From the NCBI GenBank assembly GCA_963710815.1, contig CAVQCA010000145.1, forward strand, positions 1-64,000: a DNA stretch of 64,000 nt, in the 5' to 3' direction. The first letter of the stretch is position 1. Each line of letters begins with the position of its first letter. The notes beneath the pieces are model-generated. The model was given only the letters and a program-made list of their open reading frames with translations. It did no database searches and was not told the origin of the DNA. Position numbers and translations under genes: made by a program. Below, one piece after another: positions 46,306 through 55,611 of this stretch. Origin of the DNA: CAVQCA01 sp963710815 (lineage in GTDB: Bacteria > Pseudomonadota > Gammaproteobacteria > UBA9214).

Positions 46306-47586
46306 TCAAGTATTACGTTCCCTGTAAAGTTTCTTCAGACACAGTAATCTCCACGCGGAACTCGACAGGGAGGAGAGAACCGCTGCCAGTCCCGCGCCGG
46401 GCAGACCGTAGGCCTGTACAAGAAGAATTCCCGCCGTTACTCCGGTTATCGCCCCGATTGCCATGCTGGAAGTTGTGATATCCGGTCGTTCCATGGTTTG
46501 CAGTGCGCTGATAAGCGGTGTGGAAATGCTCTCGATGGCAGTTCTGAGGATCAGCAGACCTACCAAGAGGCGGTGGCCGGCGTATTTTCCATTGTAAAGT
46601 AACTGCATGATATCTTCTGCGAATACGCTGCCGAGTACTATCCAGATCCCATACGGAATTGCCACTACCAAAACGGTCTTGCGCATTATCCTGAACAGAT
46701 TGCCCGAGTGGCTGTCCTTGTATCCGTGCGTCATGCGTGGAAGGGAATAGGCATTGATACCACGTAGAAACGGATTGAGAACACCGGCGACGGCAAAACA
46801 GGCGCCGTATGCCCCTACCTGGCTGGTATCGAGAGACCACTGTATGAGCCAGGGAAATATCTGGGATGCTAAGGTAAACGCGAATACGTTTACAAGTATC
46901 CACTTGCCTATCCTGATGCTGCACAGGAAATCGAAAATAAATGCGGATGGTGTTATCCGCAAGGTAACCCATTGCCGGTATATCAGCAGCATAGCTGCGA
47001 ACAGGCTGCTGCCACCTATTACCAGATATGAGGATTCGAGTGTCAGCAGGTTTTCCGTGTACAACGCCGCAGCAGCTGTCAGCATCAGGCAACTTGCGGC
47101 GATATTGGCCTTCGCACTGCCGATGAAATTCAGCTGCGCAATGGCAGCACTGCGCATTTGCTCGCGCAGCAGGTTAGGGACGATCACCAGTGCAATAAGC
47201 GGCAACGCCATGACCAAACCGGCCTTGCCGGGTTTCCGGGGAGCTTCCCATGCCATGACTAAAAAAACCACTATTGCCACCAACCCGATAACCAGCGTGT
47301 GAAGCAGACCGCTGCCAAGGTGCCGCCCCCGTTCTTCTGAAGACATTCTCGGGCTGTAGACTGTGAACGGCAGCACCACGATAGCGCGTTGAACGCCCAG
47401 TACGATTGCGACCAATGACCAACCCAGTACGAAAACGCCATACTGTTCAGTGGAGATTGCCCTTGCCACCAGAACCCCCACGATAAAGGTTCCCAGGCTC
47501 ATCATTCCCTGGTCGACAATGACAGCCATGCTGTCTTGTATGGTTTTCCTGCCTGCGAATCCTGACAAGCGGCCTGGAATATTCAT
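46306..47586 (-). CDS. Wzx-type polysaccharide flippase
   Basis: 426 residues with about twelve membrane segments, MATE/MurJ-like Polysacc_synt fold. N-terminal QGMMSLGTFIVGVLVARAIS is characteristic of the family; a polar loop SAAIAQLNFIGSAKANI and conserved RGINAYSLPRM lie between spans. It would move the undecaprenyl-PP-linked repeat unit across the inner membrane for Wzy. Its start overlaps the end of the beta-helix gene by 4 bp, so both are co-transcribed. Confidence 0.88.
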   Translation of the reverse strand: MNIPGRLSGFAGRKTIQDSMAVIVDQGMMSLGTFIVGVLVARAISTEQYGVFVLGWSLVAIVLGVQRAIVVLPFTVYSPRMSSEERGRHLGSGLLHTLVIGLVAIVVFLVMAWEAPRKPGKAGLVMALPLIALVIVPNLLREQMRSAAIAQLNFIGSAKANIAASCLMLTAAAALYTENLLTLESSYLVIGGSSLFAAMLLIYRQWVTLRITPSAFIFDFLCSIRIGKWILVNVFAFTLASQIFPWLIQWSLDTSQVGAYGACFAVAGVLNPFLRGINAYSLPRMTHGYKDSHSGNLFRIMRKTVLVVAIPYGIWIVLGSVFAEDIMQLLYNGKYAGHRLLVGLLILRTAIESISTPLISALQTMERPDITTSSMAIGAITGVTAGILLVQAYGLPGAGLAAVLSSLSSSAWRLLCLKKLYRERNT

Positions 47587-48968
47587 TTTTCGGGTTGCCT
47601 GAAAGTACTGGCAGGGACGGCATCCGGTGATGGCTGGAGGTACAACCCGCTAGTGTCAGGCCGCTCAGAAATGTATATATCGGGCCCTCCTATGGTACCG
47701 CTGACCCGGTTGTCGCTGATTGTGATGTTCTGCATGTTGACTTTGTTGTGACCTTCCACTTCCAGACCGCCGCGTGGTCCCCGGTAAATATTGCGATAGA
47801 TGGAATCCTTCGTGACATAATTGTCAATAATCAGGTTTCCGGTTACCTGAACGTTTCGTGAATTCCGTACGCTCAGTCCTGCAATGCCACTGATACCGGC
47901 AGCAGCTGCTTCCTGTCCATTGCTGCGCACATAATTTCCCATTATCAGCGAATCATTGGAGCCAGTAGTAACGAACAGACCGGAACCATAATTGTCATGT
48001 ATATCGTTGTTGGCAAATACCGTACCAGGAGCCCGGAATGCAATAAGGGCAACATTATCCGGTGGTCCTCCGTTATGAATGATTTCGCAATTCTCTATCC
48101 TGTTGTTGTTGTTTGGCCCATGTTCTCCAATCGCGACAGCATGTCTGTCACCCTTCTTCCACAACGGATAACGTCCGTTATTCGTGACCCTAGTGTTGCG
48201 GACAGTATTGTCATGGGAATGATTGCGGATATAGATGCCTTCGCGATTTTCCTCGAAGAGTGAGTCTTCAAGCAGGTTTTGATGACCGCCGTCCGTGATG
48301 TCCAGTCCGCGCCATTGCCATTGGGCGTGGATGTGGCGTGCAACATTGTAAGCGCCTCCCTTTATCGATATACATGCACCACGCCCAAGCCAGCACTCGA
48401 TATTTTCAAGATCTATCCAAGAATGTCCGGCAACCGCAATGCCACCACCATTTCTTAATGACCATACCTGATGAAGATTCGGGTTTCCTAGGATGCTGTT
48501 CAGCATGAGCTTTCCTTGTTTCCAGTACCAGTCACCATCATTCATACTGTCGGTGCTGGAGCGGACCAGCATCTTCTCACCAAGGCTGAGTCTTGCGGGT
48601 TCAATACGGCTGTTTACTACCCAGCAATGAAGCTTGCTGTCGTACTTCCAGTTGCTGGTCAGAATGGCACCCGATATCACAGGTGGTTCAGTGCCGGATT
48701 CGCCTATGAATTTGATCGGCTTACCCGATATACCTGAATTGTGAATTTTCAGAAATTTGTAAGGGGTGGTGCTTCTTCGAATAACCACAGTGTCTCCCGG
48801 GTGGGTTGACCGGGCTGCCTTGTCGAGACTTTTGAATGCGGCATACCAGTTCAGTCCGCTGTTGTAGTCATTGCCTGTGTCGCGAGAAACGTAGTATGTT
48901 GTCGCGCTGGTGGTGGAAAACGGCAATGATAATACCAACACCAGATAAACAAAGATTTTTATAAACAT
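47583..48968 (-). CDS. Secreted right-handed parallel beta-helix protein
   Basis: 461 residues. A signal peptide is clear (LVLVLSLPFSTTSA, cleavage about residue 22). The mature protein starts TYYVSRDTGNDYNSG, then GDTVVIRRSTTPYKF, the opening of NosD/pectate-lyase-like helices. Repeated N-x-I-x-x-N turns (NTRVTNNGRYP, NCEIIHNG, NDIHDNYGSGL, GNYVRSNGQ, GNLIIDNYV) form the coils. Likely a periplasmic or exported lyase, epimerase or binding protein acting on the polymer. It carries no PEP-CTERM tail. Confidence 0.8.
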   Translation of the reverse strand: MFIKIFVYLVLVLSLPFSTTSATTYYVSRDTGNDYNSGLNWYAAFKSLDKAARSTHPGDTVVIRRSTTPYKFLKIHNSGISGKPIKFIGESGTEPPVISGAILTSNWKYDSKLHCWVVNSRIEPARLSLGEKMLVRSSTDSMNDGDWYWKQGKLMLNSILGNPNLHQVWSLRNGGGIAVAGHSWIDLENIECWLGRGACISIKGGAYNVARHIHAQWQWRGLDITDGGHQNLLEDSLFEENREGIYIRNHSHDNTVRNTRVTNNGRYPLWKKGDRHAVAIGEHGPNNNNRIENCEIIHNGGPPDNVALIAFRAPGTVFANNDIHDNYGSGLFVTTGSNDSLIMGNYVRSNGQEAAAAGISGIAGLSVRNSRNVQVTGNLIIDNYVTKDSIYRNIYRGPRGGLEVEGHNKVNMQNITISDNRVSGTIGGPDIYISERPDTSGLYLQPSPDAVPASTFRQPEK

Positions 48969-49176
48969 AGAGATATGAAGATAAATTTCAGATCAGACAT
49001 TCGTTGTTCGCTGGGTTGCTTCTCCAGTAAATTGAGATAACACTGAAAAATTTCCCTGGAATGTCCGATAGAGTACGAAACCACATAAGCACAGACACAT
49101 TAAGGTGCAACTGCGATGCAGGTGTCTGTAGATTTATTCATCTGAATACCGGAATGTCCACTGAAGAGAGTCGGTC

Positions 49177-50775
49177 GTGGGTGAATTATCGAGTAGAAAT
49201 GTTGCAGACGCTGCCATAATTTGGCGTTTCAGTACCTTGCAGTGGCTGGCGTTCCTGATAACCGGCAGCCTGCTGGTTATCGCTGCCTTCAACTCCCTAG
49301 AATTCATGGTGAACCAGTGGTCCACTTCCGAAGAGTATGGTTATGCATTCATGATTCCTGCCGTCGTTGTTTTTCTTGTTTGGCAGAAGAAAAACGATTT
49401 GGCACGAGTCCAGTTCAACGGAAGCTGGACAGGCTGGCTGTTGCTGGTAGCAGGCGGTGTGCTTTTGCTCATTGGCGAATTGTCTGCACTTTATGTTCTG
49501 AAGCAATATGCCTTCCTGATGGCCCTTGCAGGACTGATCCTTGCTATTACCGGATGGCGAGGGTTCCGGTTGTTGATGGCTCCGCTTGCCATAATGTTCT
49601 TCATGATTCCTTTGCCTAATTTCATCTACCAGAATCTTTCGGCCGAACTGCAGCTGATATCTTCACGCATCGGTGTCGCAGTAATTCGGATGTTTGACAT
49701 TGGTGTTTACCTCGAAGGCAATGTAATTGACCTGGGTACATACAAATTGCAGGTTGCAGAAGCGTGCAGTGGACTGCGTTATCTGTTCCCACTTACCAGT
49801 CTGGCTTATATAGCAGCATATATTTACAAGGGAGAAGTCTGGAAAAAAGCTACTATATTCCTTTCCAGCATACCAATTACTGTTTTTATGAACAGTTTCC
49901 GGGTCGGGGTAATAGGTGTTCTGGTTGAATACGGAGGGATAAGCCAGGCTGAGGGTTTTCTTCATTATTTCGAAGGTTGGATCGTGTTTATGGGATGCAT
50001 GGGGATCCTCGTTATTGAAATGTGGATTCTTTCGCATGTAGGAAAGTTGCGCAGCAAGTCACTTTGGGATGTTTTTTTCTTTTTCATGCCGGGAAATATC
50101 AGCGAGGAAGTCTGCGTGGTTCCAAGAAAGTTTTCTGTTCCTTTTCTAGCGTCTGTTCCTGTGATTATAGCTCTGGTGGTTTCGAGTGTAATGGTTGGCG
50201 AACGCGTTGAACTTATTCCGCAACGGGATAGCTTCGTTGAGTTTCCACTGAATATCAACGGGTGGAGTGGAAAATCAGATATGTTAGAGAGAATCTATCT
50301 GGATACCCTGAAGCTTGACGATTACCTGTTGGTAAATTATACGAATGCGGATGGCCGTAGTATCAATCTATATAGCGCATACTATTCTTCTCAAAGGAAA
50401 GGTGCCTCTATACATTCGCCAAAATCCTGTATTCCAGGTGGAGGTTGGCAGATCGAGGAGCATGATGTGGTCAGGCTGCCTGGTATAAATGCTGGTGGTG
50501 AACCTCTCAAAGTGAATCGCCTCCTTATCAGGAGGGGCGAAAATGCACAGCTTGTGTATTACTGGTTCCAGGGACGGGGGCGAATAATCACCAACGAATA
50601 CGTTGTCAAGTGGTATTTGTTCTGGGATTCCTTGACCAAAAACAGGACTGATGGTGCGCTTGTCAGGTTAACGACAAGTGTAAATAATGGAACTGACATT
50701 CATGCTGCCGATGCTTTGTTGCCTTCCTTTGCGGCTGATATCGCTGGCAGTCTTGACAGTTATATTCCTCGTTAG
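49177..50775 (+). CDS. Exosortase with fused EpsI domain (XrtD-like)
   Basis: 532 residues. Residues about 20-300 carry eight or so membrane segments with the exosortase triad: Cys in VAEACSGLRYLFPLTSLAY, Arg in FMNSFRVGVIGVLVEYG and His in AEGFLHYFEGW. Residues about 310-530 form the EpsI/DUF3485 periplasmic domain (IHSPKSCIPGGGW, VYYWFQGRGR). This fused form is that of VPLPA-CTERM exosortases (XrtD). Exosortases cleave PEP-CTERM-like signals of secreted proteins and usually sit in EPS clusters, as here. No target protein with such a tail is evident in the window. Confidence 0.85.
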   Translation: MGELSSRNVADAAIIWRFSTLQWLAFLITGSLLVIAAFNSLEFMVNQWSTSEEYGYAFMIPAVVVFLVWQKKNDLARVQFNGSWTGWLLLVAGGVLLLIGELSALYVLKQYAFLMALAGLILAITGWRGFRLLMAPLAIMFFMIPLPNFIYQNLSAELQLISSRIGVAVIRMFDIGVYLEGNVIDLGTYKLQVAEACSGLRYLFPLTSLAYIAAYIYKGEVWKKATIFLSSIPITVFMNSFRVGVIGVLVEYGGISQAEGFLHYFEGWIVFMGCMGILVIEMWILSHVGKLRSKSLWDVFFFFMPGNISEEVCVVPRKFSVPFLASVPVIIALVVSSVMVGERVELIPQRDSFVEFPLNINGWSGKSDMLERIYLDTLKLDDYLLVNYTNADGRSINLYSAYYSSQRKGASIHSPKSCIPGGGWQIEEHDVVRLPGINAGGEPLKVNRLLIRRGENAQLVYYWFQGRGRIITNEYVVKWYLFWDSLTKNRTDGALVRLTTSVNNGTDIHAADALLPSFAADIAGSLDSYIPR

Positions 50776-50784
50776 TCTGCCAAT

Positions 50785-51090
50785 ATGCTCTATCTTCAAA
50801 GCATCGTTCTCGGGTTGTTGCTCACAATTGCGCTGATACCACGGCTGATGAAATGGGCTGACAAGTTGCGCAGGGTTGATCATACTGGCGGGCGCAAGGT
50901 GCATCAGAATGCAGCGCCAAGAGTCGGCAGGATTGGCATGGAGATTGGAACTTCTCCTCCTGTAATGCTGTGGGTTGCCAAATCTCCCTCAGTAATAGCC
51001 TTTCATGTTGGAACTGGTGTTCTCTTTTTTGAGAGTGTGGGATAACCGAGCAAACTTGGATTTCCGCTTTATAATTTCAGGTGGGTAGTT
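50785..51090 (+). pseudogene. Truncated WecA/MraY-like glycosylphosphotransferase copy
   Basis: LYLQSIVLGLLLTIALIPRLM and GRKVHQNAAPRVGR align with the first 60 residues of the complete gene at 51312 (ALIPPLVQYSS, DRKVHLASIPRVGG). It then degenerates: the frame stops at 51045, while the adjacent frame reads DNRANLDFRFIISGG, matching WDDRGDLDYRLKFAG. Further decay continues to about 51300. A partial tandem duplication, or the remains of an earlier initiating enzyme. Composition is more AT-rich than the intact copy. Confidence 0.65.
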
Positions 51091-51311
51091 ACAGCATTAG
51101 TCGTGGTGATGAATGTTGGTGTAGCAATGGTGAGTCCAGTTGACTGATGCAACATTATATCCTCCAATAATAGGGAAAGATGGGGTGTTGAGATATGGGT
51201 CGGTGGAGTGTTCGCGGGTCCAATGTTACAGAAAATTATGCACTCGAGCTTTGAGCCCATGAAAAATATTGTCCCCAGGCTGCGCAATAACCTGCTGCAC
51301 CTGCTTGGTTC

Positions 51312-52967
51312 ATGCATCCCTGGCTAATTGACTTGGCCATGCCATATTTCGCTGTCTTTACCATTGCGTTGGTAATGACCATCGCCCTGATACCGCCGCT
51401 TGTACAGTATTCCAGCCGGTTGAAACTCGTGGACCTGCCTGGCGATCGCAAGGTGCATCTGGCCTCTATCCCCAGGGTCGGGGGTGTCGCCATGGTGCTG
51501 AGTATTCTGATCCCGGGACTTCTTTGGGTTGAGGTGGATCAGGCAATTTTTTCGCTGTTACTCGGTATCGGCGTCATTTTCGTTTTTGGCGTCTGGGATG
51601 ACCGCGGCGACCTGGACTACCGCCTCAAGTTCGCGGGTCAGTTCATCGCCGCGGGTATCGTGGTGTTGTACGGTGGTATCACGATCAAGGTTGTCCCGTT
51701 CTTCGGTCTCGATCCTGTGAGTCCCTGGCTTTCTATCCCGCTGTCGACCTTCGTGCTGGTCGCGGTTACCAACGCCATTAATCTTGCCGATGGCCTGGAC
51801 GGGCTCGCGGCCGGCGTGGTCCTGCTGAGTCTGGCGGGCGTGGCGATACTCGCGCTGCTGGCGGACAATACCAATTTGCTGTTGATCGCGCTGGCGGTGA
51901 TCGGGGCAATCGCCGGGTTCCTGCGTTTCAATACCTATCCCGCACGTATCTTCATGGGCGATACCGGCAGCCAGTTTCTCGGTTTTTCAGCCGGCGTGTT
52001 GATGATCCTGCTTACCCAGCAGGTCAACACAGCACTCAACCCGGCGATTCCGCTGCTGCTGTTTGGCCTGCCGTTGTTCGATACCCTGTTTGTCATTATC
52101 AGGCGGATCTATTACGGAAAGTCGCCGTTCTCGCCGGACAGGAACCATATTCACCACCAGTTGCTGGCGTTTGATTTCGACCACTACGAGGCGGTAGTGA
52201 TCATCTACCTCGTCCAGGCGGTCTTCGTATTTTCGGGTATCATGCTCAGATACCAGTCGGATTTGTTTGTGGTTGTGGGCTGGATGCTGGCCAATGCGGG
52301 CTTTGCGCTGGTCCTGACGTCAGCGGGAAGAGTGAATTGGCGCGCCCATGACGAGCACAGGCGATCCGTACTGGCCAGGCTGGCGGAGTCAGGTTACCAG
52401 AGGTACCTGCATACGTTATCGCTGTATGTATTGAACATTGGCGTGTGCCTGTTGCTGTTTCTGGGCCCCATCCTTGTCAGGCAGGTGGATTTCGAGCTTG
52501 GCATTGCAGCGGCGATTCTCGGGGGATTGTTGCTGCTCAGGCTGATCTTCGGCAGCCATATGTGGTTCATCTACCTCAGGCTGTTGCTGTACGTTGCCAT
52601 TGCCTTTGTCGTGTTCCTGGTTCACCAGGGTGCAACGCACGAGGGTTCTTCTGCGTTAACCTATGAGAACATATATATAGGTATCATTGCCGCCGCGCTG
52701 GTTATCGGCGCGGGTTACAAGACCGATGACGCCTTCAGGACGACGCCGACAGACTACCTGATTGTGCTGTTGATGATCGGTTCGGTGCTGATACCGCGGA
52801 TGCATGCCGGTGGCAATGATGACATCCCCATCGCGGTCAAACTGGTGATCATGTTTTACGCTGTCGAGGTATTGGTGTGCCAGATGAAAGGCCGGTGGGC
52901 AGGCGTGACGCTGACCGCCTTGTGGGCATTTGGCGTCATCGCGGTAAAAGGGCTGGGGCTCGCCTAG
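51312..52967 (+). CDS. WecA-like undecaprenyl-phosphate sugar-1-phosphate transferase with C-terminal membrane extension
   Basis: 551 residues. The first about 340 are the family core: VDLPGDRKVHLASIPRVGG, VWDDRGDLDYRLKF (DDR metal site), NAINLADGLDGLAAG, FMGDTGSQFLG and PDRNHIHHQLL (the HIHH loop is a hallmark). The remaining about 200 residues add six or so further hydrophobic segments not found in WecA, a variant seen in exosortase-type EPS clusters. It puts the first GlcNAc- or similar 1-phosphate on undecaprenyl phosphate, to be followed by the WecG-type enzyme at 36108. Confidence 0.88.
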   Translation: MHPWLIDLAMPYFAVFTIALVMTIALIPPLVQYSSRLKLVDLPGDRKVHLASIPRVGGVAMVLSILIPGLLWVEVDQAIFSLLLGIGVIFVFGVWDDRGDLDYRLKFAGQFIAAGIVVLYGGITIKVVPFFGLDPVSPWLSIPLSTFVLVAVTNAINLADGLDGLAAGVVLLSLAGVAILALLADNTNLLLIALAVIGAIAGFLRFNTYPARIFMGDTGSQFLGFSAGVLMILLTQQVNTALNPAIPLLLFGLPLFDTLFVIIRRIYYGKSPFSPDRNHIHHQLLAFDFDHYEAVVIIYLVQAVFVFSGIMLRYQSDLFVVVGWMLANAGFALVLTSAGRVNWRAHDEHRRSVLARLAESGYQRYLHTLSLYVLNIGVCLLLFLGPILVRQVDFELGIAAAILGGLLLLRLIFGSHMWFIYLRLLLYVAIAFVVFLVHQGATHEGSSALTYENIYIGIIAAALVIGAGYKTDDAFRTTPTDYLIVLLMIGSVLIPRMHAGGNDDIPIAVKLVIMFYAVEVLVCQMKGRWAGVTLTALWAFGVIAVKGLGLA

Positions 52968-53011
52968 GCAAGCCAGTTACGATAAATTAAATGACTCAAG
53001 AGGTTAGATAA

Positions 53012-54118
53012 ATGTCTGATATTGCTTCCCGCGGCCGGGTGGCCCTGATAACCGGCATCACCGGTCAGGACGGCGCCTATCTGGCGGAACTGCTGCTTGG
53101 CAAGGGCTACAGCGTCCATGGCATCAAGCGCCGGGCCTCCTCGTTCAACACGGAGCGCATCGATCATTTGTACCGTGACCCGCATGACCCGGATCAGCGC
53201 TTCGTGCTGCACTATGGCGATCTCACCGATGCCACCAACCTTATTCGCATCATTCAGCAGGTCCAGCCGGACGAGATTTACAATCTCGCGGCCCAGAGCC
53301 ACGTGGGTGTTTCCTTTGAGACGCCGGAGTACACCGGTAATGCGGATGCTCTGGGTACGCTGCGGTTGCTGGAGGCGATCCGCATTCTAGGTCTGGAGAA
53401 CAAGTCGCGTTTTTACCAGGCCTCCACCAGCGAGATGTTCGGCAAGGTGCAGGAGGTTCCCCAGAAGGAGACCACGCCGTTCTACCCGCGCAGTCCCTAC
53501 GGGGCGGCCAAGGTCTATTCCTACTGGATCTGTGTCAACTACCGTGAGGCCTATGGCATCTACGCCTGCAACGGCATCCTGTTCAACCATGAGTCGCCCA
53601 TCCGCGGGGAAACCTTCGTGACCCGCAAGGTCACGCGGGCGGTGGCGCGCATCAAGCTCGGGCTGCAGGACAAGCTCTATCTCGGCAACCTGGATTCGAA
53701 GCGCGACTGGGGGCATGCACGGGATTATGTGAAGGCCCAGTGGCTGATCCTCCAGCAGGATGAGCCGGATGATTACGTGATCGCAACCGGGAAACAGCAC
53801 TCGGTGCGCCAGTTTGTCGATGCTGCCTTTTCGGAGGTGGGGATCTCGCTCATCTGGGAAGGTTCCGGCGTGGAGGAGAAGGGCATAAACGTGGAGACCG
53901 GGAATGTGCTGGTCGAGGTCGATGCGCGCTACTTCAGGCCGACCGAGGTGGAGACACTGCTGGGAGACTCCTCAAAGGCGAAGGCAAAACTCGGCTGGGA
54001 GGCCGAGACCCCGTTGAAAGACATGGTCGCGGAGATGGTCCGGGAGGATCTCAAGATCGCGGAGCGGGATGAGCTCTGCCGGCGGGAAGGCTTCCAAACG
54101 TTCGACCATCATGAGTGA
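53012..54118 (+). CDS. gmd: GDP-mannose 4,6-dehydratase
   Basis: 368 residues. ITGITGQDGAYLAELLL (NAD loop), IKRRASSFNTERIDHLY, ASTSEMFGKVQE (catalytic Thr/Glu) and SPYGAAKVYSYW (YxxxK) are diagnostic. It makes GDP-4-keto-6-deoxymannose, used by Fcl for GDP-L-fucose. It is separated from fcl only by a mobile element carrying a nuclease gene, so the original pair was probably adjacent. Confidence 0.96.
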   Translation: MSDIASRGRVALITGITGQDGAYLAELLLGKGYSVHGIKRRASSFNTERIDHLYRDPHDPDQRFVLHYGDLTDATNLIRIIQQVQPDEIYNLAAQSHVGVSFETPEYTGNADALGTLRLLEAIRILGLENKSRFYQASTSEMFGKVQEVPQKETTPFYPRSPYGAAKVYSYWICVNYREAYGIYACNGILFNHESPIRGETFVTRKVTRAVARIKLGLQDKLYLGNLDSKRDWGHARDYVKAQWLILQQDEPDDYVIATGKQHSVRQFVDAAFSEVGISLIWEGSGVEEKGINVETGNVLVEVDARYFRPTEVETLLGDSSKAKAKLGWEAETPLKDMVAEMVREDLKIAERDELCRREGFQTFDHHE

Positions 54119-54159
54119 GTAATGACCGCGGCGTCTGTGGAAAAAGGTTAAAAGATGTA

Positions 54160-54655
54160 ATGGCCACGGAACCCACGGAAGAACACGGAAAGAATTTTAT
54201 GTAAAAATACATGTACCAATCCAGGGAGGGATTGATCATGCTGGAACATGAGAAGACGAGTTACATTATCCGTGGGTGTGTCTTTGAAGTTTATAGGCAA
54301 TTAGGCTGCGGTTATCTGGAAAAGGTATATGAGAAGGCCTTGTTGCGCGAGTTATCCCTGCACGGCCTGTGCGTGGAAGCGCAGGTCCCCTTCGAGGTGC
54401 CATATAAGGGTATAGTGGTCGGAGAATATTTTGCTGATATAGTAGTCGAACGTTCGGTTATTCTCGAACTCAAGGCGCAACGGTTATTATCAAGAGAATG
54501 TGAAGCGCAGTTACTGAACTATCTCAAAGCCAGTGGCCTGCATTTGGGTTTTCTGATTAACTTTGCTTTCCCTTGGGCTCATATCAAACGAGTGATTCTA
54601 TGATTGTTTTTCATGGAAATATTTTTCCGTGTTCTTCCGTGGATTCCGTGGCCAT
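54160..54655 (+). mobile_element. Palindromic element carrying a GxxExxY nuclease-family gene (496 bp)
   Basis: Left end ATGGCCACGGAACCCACGG followed by aagaacacggaaag; right end ttccgtgttcttccgtgg and GATTCCGTGGCCAT. The arms are complementary over roughly 30 bp. Unlike the ten other copies, the interior is a complete gene (54238-54603). It splits gmd and fcl, and the right end lies 7 bp before the fcl ATG. No clear target-site duplication is seen. It is the candidate autonomous member of the family. Confidence 0.7.
54238..54603 (+). CDS. GxxExxY protein, PD-(D/E)XK nuclease-like
   Basis: 121 residues. FEVYRQLGCGYLEKVYEKAL holds the name-giving G-x-x-E-x-x-Y; FADIVVERSVILELKAQ gives D followed by E-x-K, the PD-(D/E)XK pattern (PDDEXK_3). 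An in-frame ATG exists at 54211, but 54238 has a strong GGGAGGG site ten bases upstream. It lies inside a palindromic repeat with no other gene. The biological role of this family is unknown; a nuclease acting on the flanking inverted repeats is an inference. Confidence 0.88.
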   Translation: MLEHEKTSYIIRGCVFEVYRQLGCGYLEKVYEKALLRELSLHGLCVEAQVPFEVPYKGIVVGEYFADIVVERSVILELKAQRLLSRECEAQLLNYLKASGLHLGFLINFAFPWAHIKRVIL

Positions 54656-54662
54656 TTAATTG

Positions 54663-55592
54663 ATGAATAAGAATTCAAAGATATACGTGGCGGGTCACCG
54701 TGGTTTGGTGGGGGCGGCCATCGTCCGGCGGCTGCGGCAGGAGGGGTACGGCAACCTCGTGACCCGGACCAGTCGGGAGCTGGATCTGCGTGAGCAGGGG
54801 GCGGTCAGGGAATTTTTCGAGCAGGAGCGCCCGGAGTATGTGTTCCTGGCGGCGGCCAGGGTGGGCGGGATTCTCGCGAACGATACCTGGCCGGCGGATT
54901 TTATCTATCAGAACCTGATGATCGAGGCGAACGTCATCGAGTCGGCCCGGTTGTCGGGGGTGGCCAAGCTGCTGTTTCTCGGCAGTACCTGTATCTATCC
55001 CCGGATGGCGCCGCAACCGTTGAAGGAGGAGTATCTGCTCACCGGGCCGCTGGAGCCGACCAACGAGTGGTACGCGGTGGCGAAGATCGCCGGCATCAAG
55101 CTTTGCCAGGCCTACCAGCGGCAATACGGCGCCAGGTTCATCTCCGCCATGCCAACCAACCTGTACGGACCGGGCGACAACTTTGACCTGGAGTCCTCGC
55201 ACGTCCTGCCGGCGCTGATTCGCAAATTCCACGAGGCCAGAACGAGCGGGGCGCCTGCGGTTACCCTCTGGGGCACCGGCACGCCCTTGCGCGAGTTCCT
55301 GCATGTGGATGATTGTGCGGCCGCCTGTCTGTTTCTCATGCACAACTATGACGGCGAGGGGATAGTGAATATCGGGGTGGGCAAGGACCTGTCGATCGCC
55401 GAACTCGCCGAATTGGTAGGTAAAGTTGTGGGTTTTACCGGAGAAATCGTCTATGACCCCGGCAAACCCGATGGCACCCCGCGGAAGCTTGTCGATGCCA
55501 CCAGAATCAATCAACTGGGGTGGAGTGCGGGGATCCCGCTGGAGACAGGGGTAAGGATGACCTATGAGTGGTTTCTGGAGAATGTGGCGTGA
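54663..55592 (+). CDS. fcl: GDP-L-fucose synthase
   Basis: 309 residues. IYVAGHRGLVGAAIVRRL (NADP loop), FLAAARVGGILANDTWP, FLGSTCIYPRMAPQPLKE and NEWYAVAKIAGIKLCQAY (Tyr/Lys pair) are diagnostic. It carries out epimerisation and reduction to GDP-L-fucose. Start ATG 54663 is used; the codon before it is TTG. No Shine-Dalgarno site is seen, because the end of the mobile element sits 7 bp upstream, so initiation may now depend on element sequence. Confidence 0.95.
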   Translation: MNKNSKIYVAGHRGLVGAAIVRRLRQEGYGNLVTRTSRELDLREQGAVREFFEQERPEYVFLAAARVGGILANDTWPADFIYQNLMIEANVIESARLSGVAKLLFLGSTCIYPRMAPQPLKEEYLLTGPLEPTNEWYAVAKIAGIKLCQAYQRQYGARFISAMPTNLYGPGDNFDLESSHVLPALIRKFHEARTSGAPAVTLWGTGTPLREFLHVDDCAAACLFLMHNYDGEGIVNIGVGKDLSIAELAELVGKVVGFTGEIVYDPGKPDGTPRKLVDATRINQLGWSAGIPLETGVRMTYEWFLENVA

Positions 55593-55611
55593 AGGAAGGC
55601 TAAAAGACGCT

